DNA of 64,000 bases from an uncultured Eubacterium sp. Lineage in GTDB: Bacteria > Bacillota > Clostridia > Oscillospirales > Acutalibacteraceae. The first letter of the stretch is position 1. Each line of letters starts with the position of its first letter. The position numbers were made by a program, and so were the translations under genes. The stretch lies in the NCBI GenBank assembly GCA_910577195.1, contig CAJTLP010000003.1:1-64000 (forward strand), in the 5' to 3' direction. The notes beneath the pieces were generated by a model, which saw nothing but the letters and a program-made list of their open reading frames with translations, did not search any database and was not told where the DNA came from. Shown piece after piece: positions 15,791 to 24,171 of the stretch.

Positions 15791-16339
15791 ATGAAAAAAT
15801 TATTGATAATAAACGGCTCACCGAGAGATAAGGGTGTTTCCGCCGAGCTTATTAATCAGGTGAAAAAATATTTTCTGGACTGCGAGATAAAGCAGTATGA
15901 TACTTACAAAATGGCGCCTGCTCCGTGCTGCGACTGCAAATACTGTGAGTATCACGACGGCTGCTCAAATAAGGATTTGGAGCTGTTTTTTGAGGATTTT
16001 GAGGAGGCGGATTATATCGCTTTCTTTACACCGATTTACAATAACTTTTTCCCTGCACCGCTTAAGGCAATTATTGACCGCTTTCAGCGCTATTACAGTG
16101 CTCGCTTTAAAAGGGGAGCGAATCCGCCGATAGATAAACATAAAAGAGTGGGTGCAGTAATCGTCAGCGGCTCAAACGCAAGGCAGTGTGCAGACTATAT
16201 GGTGTCAACCTTAAAGCAGGCATTTACCGTGCTCAACGGCGAGGTGTGTTCAAGATATTATATACCGAATACCGACGTGGGCGGATATACCTTTAACATA
16301 ACCGAGCTTGAAAAATTTGTACATTTTCTTAGGGGATAA
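15791..16339 (+). CDS. Flavodoxin-fold NAD(P)H-dependent oxidoreductase
   Basis: A 182-residue flavodoxin-like protein of the NADPH-dependent FMN reductase/iron-sulfur flavoprotein group. The FMN phosphate loop is INGSPRDKGVSAEL at the N-terminus. A cysteine cluster, CCDCKYCEYHDGC (about residues 43-55), is typical of the iron-sulfur flavoprotein-like subgroup. FFTPIYNNFFPAPLKAIIDRF forms the second flavin loop. It would transfer electrons from NAD(P)H to an unknown acceptor. ATG 15791 follows GGAGA by 8 bases and matches the family start; the frame is open upstream. Confidence 0.85.
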   Translation: MKKLLIINGSPRDKGVSAELINQVKKYFLDCEIKQYDTYKMAPAPCCDCKYCEYHDGCSNKDLELFFEDFEEADYIAFFTPIYNNFFPAPLKAIIDRFQRYYSARFKRGANPPIDKHKRVGAVIVSGSNARQCADYMVSTLKQAFTVLNGEVCSRYYIPNTDVGGYTFNITELEKFVHFLRG

Positions 16340-16347
16340 ACAGCATT

Positions 16348-16380
16348 AAAGGGCAGATATTTTATCTGTCCTTCTTTTCG
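16348..16380 (+). terminator. Terminator before the ruvC operon
   Basis: AAGGGCAGATA pairs with TATCTGTCCTT (one G-U pair) around a 3-base loop and is followed by CTTTTC. Confidence 0.6.
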
Positions 16381-16406
16381 TTCATATATAATTTATATAT
16401 TATTTA

Positions 16407-16435
16407 TTGCATAATATTGCCTGCCGTGTTATAAT
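16407..16435 (+). promoter_or_regulatory. Promoter of the ruvC-to-pgsA gene run
   Basis: TTGCAT (16407-16412) and TATAAT (16430-16435) are 17 bases apart. No GAAC-N4-GTTC LexA-type box is visible here, unlike upstream of uvrB. Confidence 0.7.
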
Positions 16436-16463
16436 CTATTAAATATAAAATGGAGAAGTATGT

Positions 16464-16964
16464 ATGATTATTCTCGGTATTGATCCGGGCTATGCAATTG
16501 TCGGCTGGGGTGTTTTGGAATATAAAGCAAATAGATTTCGTGTTTTGGGCTATGGTGCGATTACAACAGAGGCACACACACCGTTTCCGCTGAGACTTCA
16601 GACGATATATAACGATATGTGTTATCTGTTTGAAAAGTATAAGCCTGAGGTTATGAGTATGGAAAAGCTTTTCTACAACAACAATGCAAAAACCGTTATT
16701 GATGTTGCACAGGCAAGGGGCGTTATTACCTTATCTGCTCAGAACTACGGTGTTGATATTTTTGAATATACACCCCTTCAGGTAAAGCAGTCCGTTGTCG
16801 GCTACGGCAGAGCGGAAAAAAAGCAGGTGCAGGAAATGACAAGGGTTATGCTCGGTCTTGAAAAAATACCCAAGCCTGATGATACTGCCGATGCGCTGGC
16901 TATGGCAATCTGTCACGGTCATTGCAGTGGTTCGATTATGGGCTCATTGAGCGGATTAAGATAA
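16464..16964 (+). CDS. ruvC: Holliday junction resolvase RuvC
   Basis: A 166-residue RNase H-fold endonuclease that cuts Holliday junctions moved by RuvAB. The acidic residues are visible: Asp7 in LGIDPGYAIVGWG, the Glu in MSMEKLFYNNNAKT (about 66), and the C-terminal DDTADALAMAICH pair. Length is normal. It starts the ruvC-ruvA-ruvB set; ruvA follows after 11 bases. Confidence 0.97.
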   Translation: MIILGIDPGYAIVGWGVLEYKANRFRVLGYGAITTEAHTPFPLRLQTIYNDMCYLFEKYKPEVMSMEKLFYNNNAKTVIDVAQARGVITLSAQNYGVDIFEYTPLQVKQSVVGYGRAEKKQVQEMTRVMLGLEKIPKPDDTADALAMAICHGHCSGSIMGSLSGLR

Positions 16965-16975
16965 TAGGTGATTTT

Positions 16976-17581
16976 ATGCTTTATAATTTAAAGGGCACAT
17001 TAACCGTGTCCGATGTTAATTTCATAGTGGTTGAATGCGGTGGAGTCGGCTTTAAATGCTTTACTACGCTGAACACCGTAAAACAGATTGGCAAAACAGG
17101 GGATACCGTCAATGTTTACACCTATCTTGCTGTCAGGGAGGATGCAATGGATTTGTATGGCTTTTCAAGTCTTGCAGAGCTGGATGCTTTTAAGCTGCTT
17201 ATCACGGTTTCAGGTATCGGCCCTAAGGCGGCTGTGTCCATTCTCTCCGAGCTTTCGCCTGATAAGCTTGCTGTCTGTATTGCCTCAGGTGACGCAAAGG
17301 CAATCACAAGGGCACAGGGTGTCGGTAAAAAAACGGCTGAAAGAGTTGTCCTTGAGCTCAAGGACAAAATGGGTGCAATTGCAGTGGGTGATGTTTCAGA
17401 TGCCGTTTCAAGTGCGGCATCCGTTTCGTCTAACAGCGACTCGGCTGAGGCGGTTGAGGCTCTTGTGGCACTGGGCTATGCACAGTCAGATGCGGCAGTC
17501 GTTGTGGGTGCTATGGATAAATCACTTTCCGTTGACGAAATGATAAGGCTCGGTCTGAAACAGCTTGCAAAGAATTTATAG
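16976..17581 (+). CDS. ruvA: Holliday junction branch migration protein RuvA
   Basis: A 201-residue RuvA, which holds the four-way junction and loads RuvB. It has the N-terminal OB fold (MLYNLKGTLTVSDVNFIVVE), two helix-hairpin-helix motifs (LLITVSGIGPKAAVSIL and ITRAQGVGKKTAERVVLEL), and a C-terminal domain III (AEAVEALVALGYAQSDA) that contacts RuvB. The frame is open further upstream, but ATG 16976 with AGGTG before it gives the correct start. Confidence 0.96.
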   Translation: MLYNLKGTLTVSDVNFIVVECGGVGFKCFTTLNTVKQIGKTGDTVNVYTYLAVREDAMDLYGFSSLAELDAFKLLITVSGIGPKAAVSILSELSPDKLAVCIASGDAKAITRAQGVGKKTAERVVLELKDKMGAIAVGDVSDAVSSAASVSSNSDSAEAVEALVALGYAQSDAAVVVGAMDKSLSVDEMIRLGLKQLAKNL

Positions 17582-17591
17582 GAGATAGGCT

Positions 17592-18626
17592 ATGCAGGAA
17601 ACAGAAATGGATTTTGAAAACAGAATAGTAACTTCTGATTTCACGCCTGAAGATAATGATATTGAAAATTCACTGAGACCTAAGACACTTGATGATTATA
17701 TCGGTCAGGACAAGGTTAAGGAGAATTTAAAAATATATATTGAGGCTGCAAGGGGCAGGGGCGAGGCGCTTGACCACGTTTTGCTCTACGGTCCTCCGGG
17801 ACTCGGCAAAACAACGCTTGCAGGTATTATTGCCAACGAAATGGGCGTTAATATACGTGTGACCAGCGGTCCTGCCATTGAAAAGCAGGGCGATTTGGCA
17901 GCTCTGCTCACCAATCTGCAGGAGGGTGATGTGCTCTTTATTGATGAGATTCACCGACTGAACCGACAGGTTGAAGAGGTGCTTTATCCTGCAATGGAGG
18001 ACGGTGCACTGGATATTATCATCGGCAAGGGTCCTTCGGCTCGTTCGATAAGACTGGATTTGCCCCATTTCACACTAATTGGTGCAACGACAAGAGCAGG
18101 TCAGCTTTCTGCTCCTCTGCGTGACAGATTCGGTGTTATCTTTCGTCTTGAGATGTACAGCAATGAACAGCTTGCAACGATTGTGAAAAGAAGTGCAGGT
18201 ATTCTTCAGATGCCTGTTGATGATGACGGTGCAGCTGAAATTGCATCACGCTCACGTGGAACACCGCGTATAGCAAACAGACTGTTAAAGCGCAGCCGTG
18301 ACTTTGCACAGGTTAAGTATGACGGTGTAATCAGTCAGGAGGCGGCAGTTGACGCACTGGGCAGAATGGAAATTGATGAGCTCGGACTTGACAATATCGA
18401 CAGAGTTCTTCTCACAACTATGATAAAAAATTATAACGGCGGTCCTGTAGGTCTTGAAACAATAGCTGCTGCAATCGGCGAAGAGGCAGTAACCATTGAG
18501 GATGTGTATGAGCCTTATCTGATGCAGATCGGCTTCCTTTCAAGAACACCGCGTGGCAGATGTGCAACGGCTCTTGCATACCGGCACTTAGGCTTTGAAC
18601 AGGACGGACAGCAGAGCTTATTATGA
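17592..18626 (+). CDS. ruvB: Holliday junction branch migration ATPase RuvB
   Basis: A 344-residue AAA+ motor that pumps DNA through the RuvA-held junction. It has the RuvB_N signature RPKTLDDYIGQDKVKENL, Walker A GPPGLGKTTLA, Walker B LFIDEIHRL, sensor 1 GATTRAG, the arginine-finger region PLRDRFG, and the winged-helix C-terminus ending at TPRGR. The N-terminal tail before RPKTL is somewhat long but usual for Clostridia. It follows ruvA after 10 bases. Confidence 0.97.
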   Translation: MQETEMDFENRIVTSDFTPEDNDIENSLRPKTLDDYIGQDKVKENLKIYIEAARGRGEALDHVLLYGPPGLGKTTLAGIIANEMGVNIRVTSGPAIEKQGDLAALLTNLQEGDVLFIDEIHRLNRQVEEVLYPAMEDGALDIIIGKGPSARSIRLDLPHFTLIGATTRAGQLSAPLRDRFGVIFRLEMYSNEQLATIVKRSAGILQMPVDDDGAAEIASRSRGTPRIANRLLKRSRDFAQVKYDGVISQEAAVDALGRMEIDELGLDNIDRVLLTTMIKNYNGGPVGLETIAAAIGEEAVTIEDVYEPYLMQIGFLSRTPRGRCATALAYRHLGFEQDGQQSLL

Positions 18627-18648
18627 TATTAAATGAAAGGTGAATAAA

Positions 18649-20001
18649 ATGGGTAGATTATTCGGTACTGACGGTGTAAGAGGAATTGCAAATGAAAGCC
18701 TTACGCCTGAGCTGGCTTTGCAGATAGGCAGAGCGGCTGCAATGGTTTTAATCAAGGAAAGCAAATCTGAGAAACCGACAGTTCTTATCGGCAAGGACAC
18801 AAGAGCATCAGGCGATATGCTTGAGGCTGCACTTACAGCAGGTTTTACTTCAGTCGGATGCAATGTGCTTTCAGTAGGCATAGTTCCTACACCTGCAGTG
18901 GCTTATCTTGTTTGTAAGTATGGCTGTGAGGCAGGTGTTATGATTTCCGCATCACATAATCCGTGTGAATATAACGGTATCAAAATTTTTCAGAAAACAG
19001 GCTATAAGCTTGATGACGCAATTGAAGAGGAGATTGAATCCATTATTCTTGACCATTCGCAGGAAATTCCTGTTATGCTCGGCGGTCAGGTCGGCAACAG
19101 ACTTTACTGCAAAACAGCTGTTAAGGACTATGTTGACCATGTTGTTTCAACCGCGTCAGTAAGATTTGACGGTCTCTCAATTGCTCTTGACTGTGCAAAC
19201 GGCAGTGCTTCCGTATGTGCAAAGGATATCTTCACAGCACTGGGCGCAAAATGCCTTATGCTTTCCGATACACCGGACGGTGTGAATATCAATGATAACT
19301 GCGGCTCAACGCATCCTGAGGAGCTTATGCGCTTTGTTAAGGATGCAGGTCTTGATCTCGGTCTTGCCTTTGACGGTGACGCGGACAGAATGCTGGCAGT
19401 TGATGAAAACGGTGAGCTGGTTGACGGTGACAAGGTAATCGCAATCTGTTCAAAGCGAATGAAGGAAGAGGGCAGACTTGCAAAGAATACCGCTGTTGTT
19501 ACTGTTATGAGTAATATGGGCTTTTTCAAGTTCTGTAAAGAAAATGATATTGACTGTGCCAAGACGGCTGTCGGTGACCGTTATGTGCTTGAGAGAATGC
19601 TCAAGGACGGCTACAAGATCGGCGGTGAGCAGAGCGGCCACGTAATCTTCCTTGATTATGCAACAACCGGTGACGGTGAGCTTTCAGGTGTTCAGCTTGT
19701 TGAAACGGTGGTTAAATCCGGCAAAAAGCTTTCAGAGCTTGCAGGCATTATGCGTGTTTATCCGCAGGTGCTTATCAATGTTACCGTTACGCCTGAGGGC
19801 AAGCAGAAATATAATAACGATGAATATATTATTTCCGCTGTTCAGCAGGCAGAAATGGAGCTTTCAGGCGAGGGAAGAGTGCTTGTGCGTGTCAGCGGAA
19901 CAGAGCCTCTTGTACGTGTTATGCTTGAGGGTGCAGATATTGAACAGATTACAAAGCTCGGCAACAGCATTGCAGATGTTGTCCGTGAGCGTTTATCATA
20001 A
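18649..20001 (+). CDS. glmM: Phosphoglucosamine mutase
   Basis: A 450-residue phosphohexomutase that converts glucosamine-6-phosphate to glucosamine-1-phosphate for UDP-GlcNAc and peptidoglycan synthesis. It begins with the family motif GRLFGTDGVRGIAN. The phosphoserine loop is SASHNPCEYNGIKIF, the metal loop is FDGDADRML, the sugar loop is GGEQSGHV, and the phosphate-binding loop is RVSGTEPLVRVM. A GTG lies three codons upstream, but ATG 18649 is 8 bases after AAAGG and starts right at GRLFG. It is part of the ruvC operon run. Confidence 0.96.
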   Translation: MGRLFGTDGVRGIANESLTPELALQIGRAAAMVLIKESKSEKPTVLIGKDTRASGDMLEAALTAGFTSVGCNVLSVGIVPTPAVAYLVCKYGCEAGVMISASHNPCEYNGIKIFQKTGYKLDDAIEEEIESIILDHSQEIPVMLGGQVGNRLYCKTAVKDYVDHVVSTASVRFDGLSIALDCANGSASVCAKDIFTALGAKCLMLSDTPDGVNINDNCGSTHPEELMRFVKDAGLDLGLAFDGDADRMLAVDENGELVDGDKVIAICSKRMKEEGRLAKNTAVVTVMSNMGFFKFCKENDIDCAKTAVGDRYVLERMLKDGYKIGGEQSGHVIFLDYATTGDGELSGVQLVETVVKSGKKLSELAGIMRVYPQVLINVTVTPEGKQKYNNDEYIISAVQQAEMELSGEGRVLVRVSGTEPLVRVMLEGADIEQITKLGNSIADVVRERLS

Positions 20002-20012
20002 GGATTAATTCA

Positions 20013-20882
20013 ATGAGATATACAACGGATTGGAAGGATTATGAGCTGATTGACTGCTCCTGCGGTGAAAAGCTTGAAAGATGGACAAGGGAAGTGCTGG
20101 TCCGTCCTGATCCTCAGGTTATTTGGAAAAGTGAAAAGGAACACAGGCTGTGGTATCAGCCGTCAGCAAGATATGTGCGTTCACGTACAGGCGGTGGCAA
20201 GTGGCAGGTGTATAAGCGTATTCCGGACGCTTGGCAGGTAAGATATAAGGACTTAACCTTTAATATAAAGACAATGGGCTTTAAGCATACAGGTCTTTTC
20301 CCTGAGCAGGCAGTGAACTGGGACTATACAAGAGAGCTCATCCGTAAATCGGGCAGAGATGATGTTAAGGTTTTAAATCTCTTTGCCTACACAGGCGGCG
20401 CAACGGTTGCCTGTCTTAAGGAGGGTGCTGAGGTTGTTCACGTTGATGCATCAAAGGGTATGGTGCAGTGGGCAAAGGAGAATGCAAAGCTCTCAGCCGT
20501 TGATCAGGAAAAGGTACGCTGGATTGTGGATGACTGTATAAAATTTGTTCAGCGTGAAATCAGACGCGGTAATAAGTATGACATTATTATCCTTGACCCT
20601 CCGAGCTACGGCAGAGGGCCTAAGGGCGAGATATGGCATCTTGAGGACAGTATCTACGACTTTGTAAAACTGGTTGCTCAGGTGCTTTCCGACGAGCCGA
20701 TTATGGTGCTTCTCAATTCGTATACAACAGGTCTTTCCGCCTCTGTAATGAAATATATTCTTGATGATGTGCTTACAAATACAATCGGCGGTAAGGTTGA
20801 GGCGGATGAAATAGGACTGCCGGTATCATCAAAAAATCAGGTGCTCCCTTGCGGTTCATCTGCAATCTGGACAAAGGAATAA
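20013..20882 (+). CDS. SAM-dependent rRNA methyltransferase (RlmI/RlmK-like)
   Basis: A 289-residue class I methyltransferase of the YccW/RlmI-like group (Methyltrans_SAM). The SAM site is VLNLFAYTGGATVACLKEGA, the acidic loop is VVHVDASKGMVQWAKEN, and the catalytic-type motif IIILDPPSYGRGPKG fits a base methyltransferase acting on rRNA. There is no N-terminal PUA domain, so it is the short version common in Firmicutes. The target base cannot be told. It lies 11 bases after glmM. Confidence 0.82.
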   Translation: MRYTTDWKDYELIDCSCGEKLERWTREVLVRPDPQVIWKSEKEHRLWYQPSARYVRSRTGGGKWQVYKRIPDAWQVRYKDLTFNIKTMGFKHTGLFPEQAVNWDYTRELIRKSGRDDVKVLNLFAYTGGATVACLKEGAEVVHVDASKGMVQWAKENAKLSAVDQEKVRWIVDDCIKFVQREIRRGNKYDIIILDPPSYGRGPKGEIWHLEDSIYDFVKLVAQVLSDEPIMVLLNSYTTGLSASVMKYILDDVLTNTIGGKVEADEIGLPVSSKNQVLPCGSSAIWTKE

Positions 20883-20892
20883 ACGACAGATA

Positions 20893-21753
20893 ATGAATTT
20901 AATTGAATTTAAGGATGTTGATTTCTCCTATCTTGCTGATGAGGGTGATGATTCCTCAAACAGCAGTGATAAGAAGGTAAAAGTTCTGGAGAATCTGAAT
21001 CTTACAATTGAAAAAGGCACCTTTGTTGCCGTTCTCGGTCATAACGGCTCAGGCAAGTCAACAATTGCCAAGCTTACCAATGGTATTCTGTTTGCCGATA
21101 AGGGACAGGTTATCGTCGACGGACAGGTTGTACAGGATGATGATTCAATCTTTGATATCAGAAAAAAGGTCGGTATGGTTTTTCAGAATCCTGACAATCA
21201 GATTGTTTCCTCCATTGTTGAGGAGGACGTTGCCTTCGGTGTGGAAAATCTCGGTATTCCGTCAGACGAGTGCAGGAGACGAGTGGACGATGCTCTCAAA
21301 ACTGTAGGTATGTATGAGTATAGAGAGAAGTCACCGAGCAAGCTTTCAGGCGGACAGAAGCAGAGGGTTGCAGTTGCAGGCATTATTGCAATGAAGCCGG
21401 ACTGTATTGTCCTTGACGAGCCTACCGCTATGCTTGACCCCAGCGGCAGACGTGAGGTCATAGAAACCGTAAAAAAGCTTAACCGTGAAGAGGGTATTAC
21501 CATTGTGCTTATCACGCATTATATGGATGAGGCTGTGCAGGCGGACAGGGTTATTGTTGTGGATGACGGCAAAATTAAAATGGACGATACACCGCAGAAT
21601 GTATTTTCAAGGGTTGATGAGGTGAAGTCACTGGGACTGGATGTTCCGCAGTCAACGGAGCTGATTCACCGTTTGGGATTAAACAGCGGTGAGGCGATAC
21701 TCAATTCAGATGAATGTGTGAAATTTTTAAAAACAATGCTGGAGGAAAAATAA
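20893..21753 (+). CDS. ecfA1: ECF transporter ATPase 1
   Basis: A 286-residue ABC ATPase of the energy-coupling factor transporter core. The core works with EcfA2, EcfT and exchangeable substrate (S) subunits to take up vitamins and cofactors. Walker A is GHNGSGKST, the Q-loop is FQNPDNQ (typical of EcfA1), the signature is KLSGGQKQRVAVAG, Walker B is IVLDEPTAMLD, and the H-loop is ITHYMDEA. The N-terminus has an extra acidic Ser-rich insert (DEGDDSSNSSDKK) between the first strands. It lies 10 bases after the methyltransferase gene. Confidence 0.96.
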   Translation: MNLIEFKDVDFSYLADEGDDSSNSSDKKVKVLENLNLTIEKGTFVAVLGHNGSGKSTIAKLTNGILFADKGQVIVDGQVVQDDDSIFDIRKKVGMVFQNPDNQIVSSIVEEDVAFGVENLGIPSDECRRRVDDALKTVGMYEYREKSPSKLSGGQKQRVAVAGIIAMKPDCIVLDEPTAMLDPSGRREVIETVKKLNREEGITIVLITHYMDEAVQADRVIVVDDGKIKMDDTPQNVFSRVDEVKSLGLDVPQSTELIHRLGLNSGEAILNSDECVKFLKTMLEEK

Positions 21754-22620
21754 ATGGCGTTTCTCGTCTGTGAAAATTTAAAATATCTTTACAGTGTGGG
21801 CACGCCCTTTGAAACTGCAGCGATTGATAATATAAACTTTGAGGCAGAGCAGGGTGACCTTATCGGCATTATCGGTCACACAGGCTCAGGCAAATCCACT
21901 CTTATTCAGCATTTCAACGGACTTTTGCAGCCGCACAGCGGCAAGGTCTTTGTGGATGATAAGGATATCTGGTCAAAGGAAAATAAAAAGAATATCAGGC
22001 AGGTCAGATTCGCTGTCGGTCTTTGCTTTCAGTACCCTGAGTATCAGATATTTGAGGAAACGGTTTATAAGGAAATTGCTTTCGGCCCTAAGCAGATGGG
22101 TCTTGACAGCCAGGAGATTGACAGGCGTGTCCGTGACAGTGCAAGATTCGTCGGCGTGTCTGAGGACTTAATGCAGAAGTCACCCTTTGATTTGTCAGGC
22201 GGTCAGAAACGCAGAGTGGCAATCGCTTCGATTATTGCAATGGAGCCTAAGGTGCTCATCCTCGATGAGCCGTGTGCAGGGCTTGACCCTAAGGGCAGGG
22301 AGCTTATACTCCGTCTTGTGCAGGATTATCAGCATCAGATGGGAAATACGGTTATTCTTGTTTCCCACTCAATGGAGGATGTTGCAAAAATCTGCCATAA
22401 AGTCCTTGTTATGAATCAAGGCACTCTTGCGATGTACGGCACAGTTGACGAGGTTTATTCACACGGTGATGAGCTGAAGGCAATGGGTCTTAATGTGCCT
22501 GAAATAACGGATATTTTCCTTAAACTCAAAGCACAGGGCATAAACTGCCGTACCAATATTTATACGGTTGAGCAGGGTGTTGCTGAAATAAAAAGACTTA
22601 CGGGAGGTGCTGATTTATGA
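21754..22620 (+). CDS. ecfA2: ECF transporter ATPase 2
   Basis: A 288-residue partner ATPase of EcfA1. Walker A is GHTGSGKST, the Q-loop is FQYPEYQIFEETV (typical of EcfA2), the signature is DLSGGQKRRVAIAS, Walker B is LILDEPCAGLDP, and the H-loop is VSHSMEDV. It starts directly after the ecfA1 stop codon and its own stop overlaps ecfT (ATGA), so the three proteins are made together. Confidence 0.96.
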   Translation: MAFLVCENLKYLYSVGTPFETAAIDNINFEAEQGDLIGIIGHTGSGKSTLIQHFNGLLQPHSGKVFVDDKDIWSKENKKNIRQVRFAVGLCFQYPEYQIFEETVYKEIAFGPKQMGLDSQEIDRRVRDSARFVGVSEDLMQKSPFDLSGGQKRRVAIASIIAMEPKVLILDEPCAGLDPKGRELILRLVQDYQHQMGNTVILVSHSMEDVAKICHKVLVMNQGTLAMYGTVDEVYSHGDELKAMGLNVPEITDIFLKLKAQGINCRTNIYTVEQGVAEIKRLTGGADL

Positions 22621-23429
22621 TTTCCGATATCACAATAGGTCAGTATTTTCCGGGAAATTCTATTGTGCACAAGCTTGATCCGAGAATGAAAATTATTTTA
22701 ATTTTTCTTCTTATTGTGTCCATATTTATATGTAAAAATATTGCAGGTCTCGGAGCCATTATTTTGTTCTCCGTTATACTTGTGCTGATATCAAAAATTC
22801 CTTTTAAAACAGTGCTTAAGAGCATTAAACCGCTGGTAGTTATCATTCTGTTAACAGCAGTGCTGAACATCTTTTACGGCAAGGGTGACGCACTTGTTCA
22901 GCTTGGCAAGCTTAAGATTACTGCTGACGGTATTGAAACGGCAGTTTTTATGGCAGTCCGTATTATAACGCTCGTTGTAATCAGCTCTCTTCTGACTTAT
23001 ACAACATCTCCTACAGAGCTTACCGATGCACTTGAAAGACTGCTCAAGCCGTTAAAGCTGATTAAAATTGATGTGCATTCCATCGCAATGACGATGACGA
23101 TTGCACTGCGTTTTATCCCCACTCTGATTGAAGAGATTGAAAAGATTATGTCCGCTCAGAAATCAAGGGGTGCAGATTTGGAGTCAGGCAGTCTGATACA
23201 CCGTGCAAAGGCTCTTATCCCAGTTCTTATCCCACTTTTTGTTTCTGCCTTCAGACGTGCAGGTGAGCTTGCCTATGCAATGGAGTGCAGATGCTATCAC
23301 GGCGGTGAGGGAAGAACGAAAATGAAGGTTATGAAATTATCTGCAAGGGATTTCCTTTCACTTGCAGCAGTAATATTATTTATGGTAATCATTGTTCTGA
23401 TTAATCATTTTGTTCCGAGTATTTTATGA
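22617..23429 (+). CDS. ecfT: ECF transporter transmembrane protein EcfT
   Basis: A 270-residue membrane protein with about six hydrophobic segments. Its two coupling helices carry the signature ARG motif (here AQKSRGADLE and FRRAGELAYAMECRCYHGGEGRT). The start (YFPGNSIVHKLDPRMKI) is typical of EcfT. It completes the core ECF module. No S component lies nearby, so this is a group II system serving S subunits encoded elsewhere. Confidence 0.95.
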   Translation: MISDITIGQYFPGNSIVHKLDPRMKIILIFLLIVSIFICKNIAGLGAIILFSVILVLISKIPFKTVLKSIKPLVVIILLTAVLNIFYGKGDALVQLGKLKITADGIETAVFMAVRIITLVVISSLLTYTTSPTELTDALERLLKPLKLIKIDVHSIAMTMTIALRFIPTLIEEIEKIMSAQKSRGADLESGSLIHRAKALIPVLIPLFVSAFRRAGELAYAMECRCYHGGEGRTKMKVMKLSARDFLSLAAVILFMVIIVLINHFVPSIL

Positions 23430-24160
23430 GAAATTTGCTTTTAACAATTCAATATGACGGCAGCGGTTATCACGGCTGGCAGGTGCAGAAGAATGCTGTC
23501 ACAGTGCAGGAAATTTTCCAGGATGCTGTTGAAAAGGTGTTTTCACAGCGTCTGGATGTCAAGGGTTGCAGCCGGACGGATTCAGGTGTTCACGCAAATA
23601 TGTACTGCCTTACACTTAAAACAGATATGTCTATAAGCTGTGAGGGTGTGGTCTTTGCGCTGAATACAAAGCTGCCGGATGATATAAGCGTGATTGACTG
23701 CCGTGAGGTATCAGAGGATTTTCACCCTCGTTATTCCTGCAAATCAAAGGAATATGTTTATAAGCTTTATAACGGCAGAATACGGAATCCCTTTTATGCG
23801 AAATACGCTTATCATTACCGCTATAAAATAGATGCTGAATATCTTAACAAAGAATGTAAGGCGTATATAGGCACATATGATTACAGTGGCTTCTGCTCTT
23901 CAAAAAGTGATGTGGAGGACACTGTTAGAACTGTCAGAAACTTTGAGGTCTGGCGTGAAGATGATATGGTCTGTTTCAGGGTTGAGGCAGACGGCTTTCT
24001 CTATAATATGGTACGAATTATGGTCGGCACTCTTCTTTTTGTGGCTGAGGGTAAAATAAAAGAAGGTGAGCTTATTAACGTTATAAAATCAAAAGACAGA
24101 AAAAAAGCAGGTAAAACAGCACCCCCTCAGGGTCTTTACCTTAATAGAATTCATTATTGA
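23426..24160 (+). CDS. truA: tRNA pseudouridine(38-40) synthase TruA
   Basis: A 244-residue pseudouridine synthase modifying the tRNA anticodon stem. It begins with the conserved IQYDGSGYHGWQVQ, and the catalytic aspartate is in GCSRTDSGVHA (about residue 52). FHPRYSCKSKEYVYKL and FLYNMVRIMVGTLL are family motifs. Its start overlaps the ecfT stop by 4 bases. The ecfA1-ecfA2-ecfT-truA order is common in Firmicutes. Confidence 0.96.
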   Translation: MRNLLLTIQYDGSGYHGWQVQKNAVTVQEIFQDAVEKVFSQRLDVKGCSRTDSGVHANMYCLTLKTDMSISCEGVVFALNTKLPDDISVIDCREVSEDFHPRYSCKSKEYVYKLYNGRIRNPFYAKYAYHYRYKIDAEYLNKECKAYIGTYDYSGFCSSKSDVEDTVRTVRNFEVWREDDMVCFRVEADGFLYNMVRIMVGTLLFVAEGKIKEGELINVIKSKDRKKAGKTAPPQGLYLNRIHY

Positions 24161-24171
24161 CAGGTGGCATT

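Noticed and set aside
16381..16463. LexA box upstream of ruvC
   Set aside because: No GAAC-N4-GTTC palindrome is present, only a plain promoter.
20893..23429. A dedicated vitamin transporter in the ECF module
   Set aside because: No S component is encoded nearby, so substrate cannot be named; it is a shared core module.
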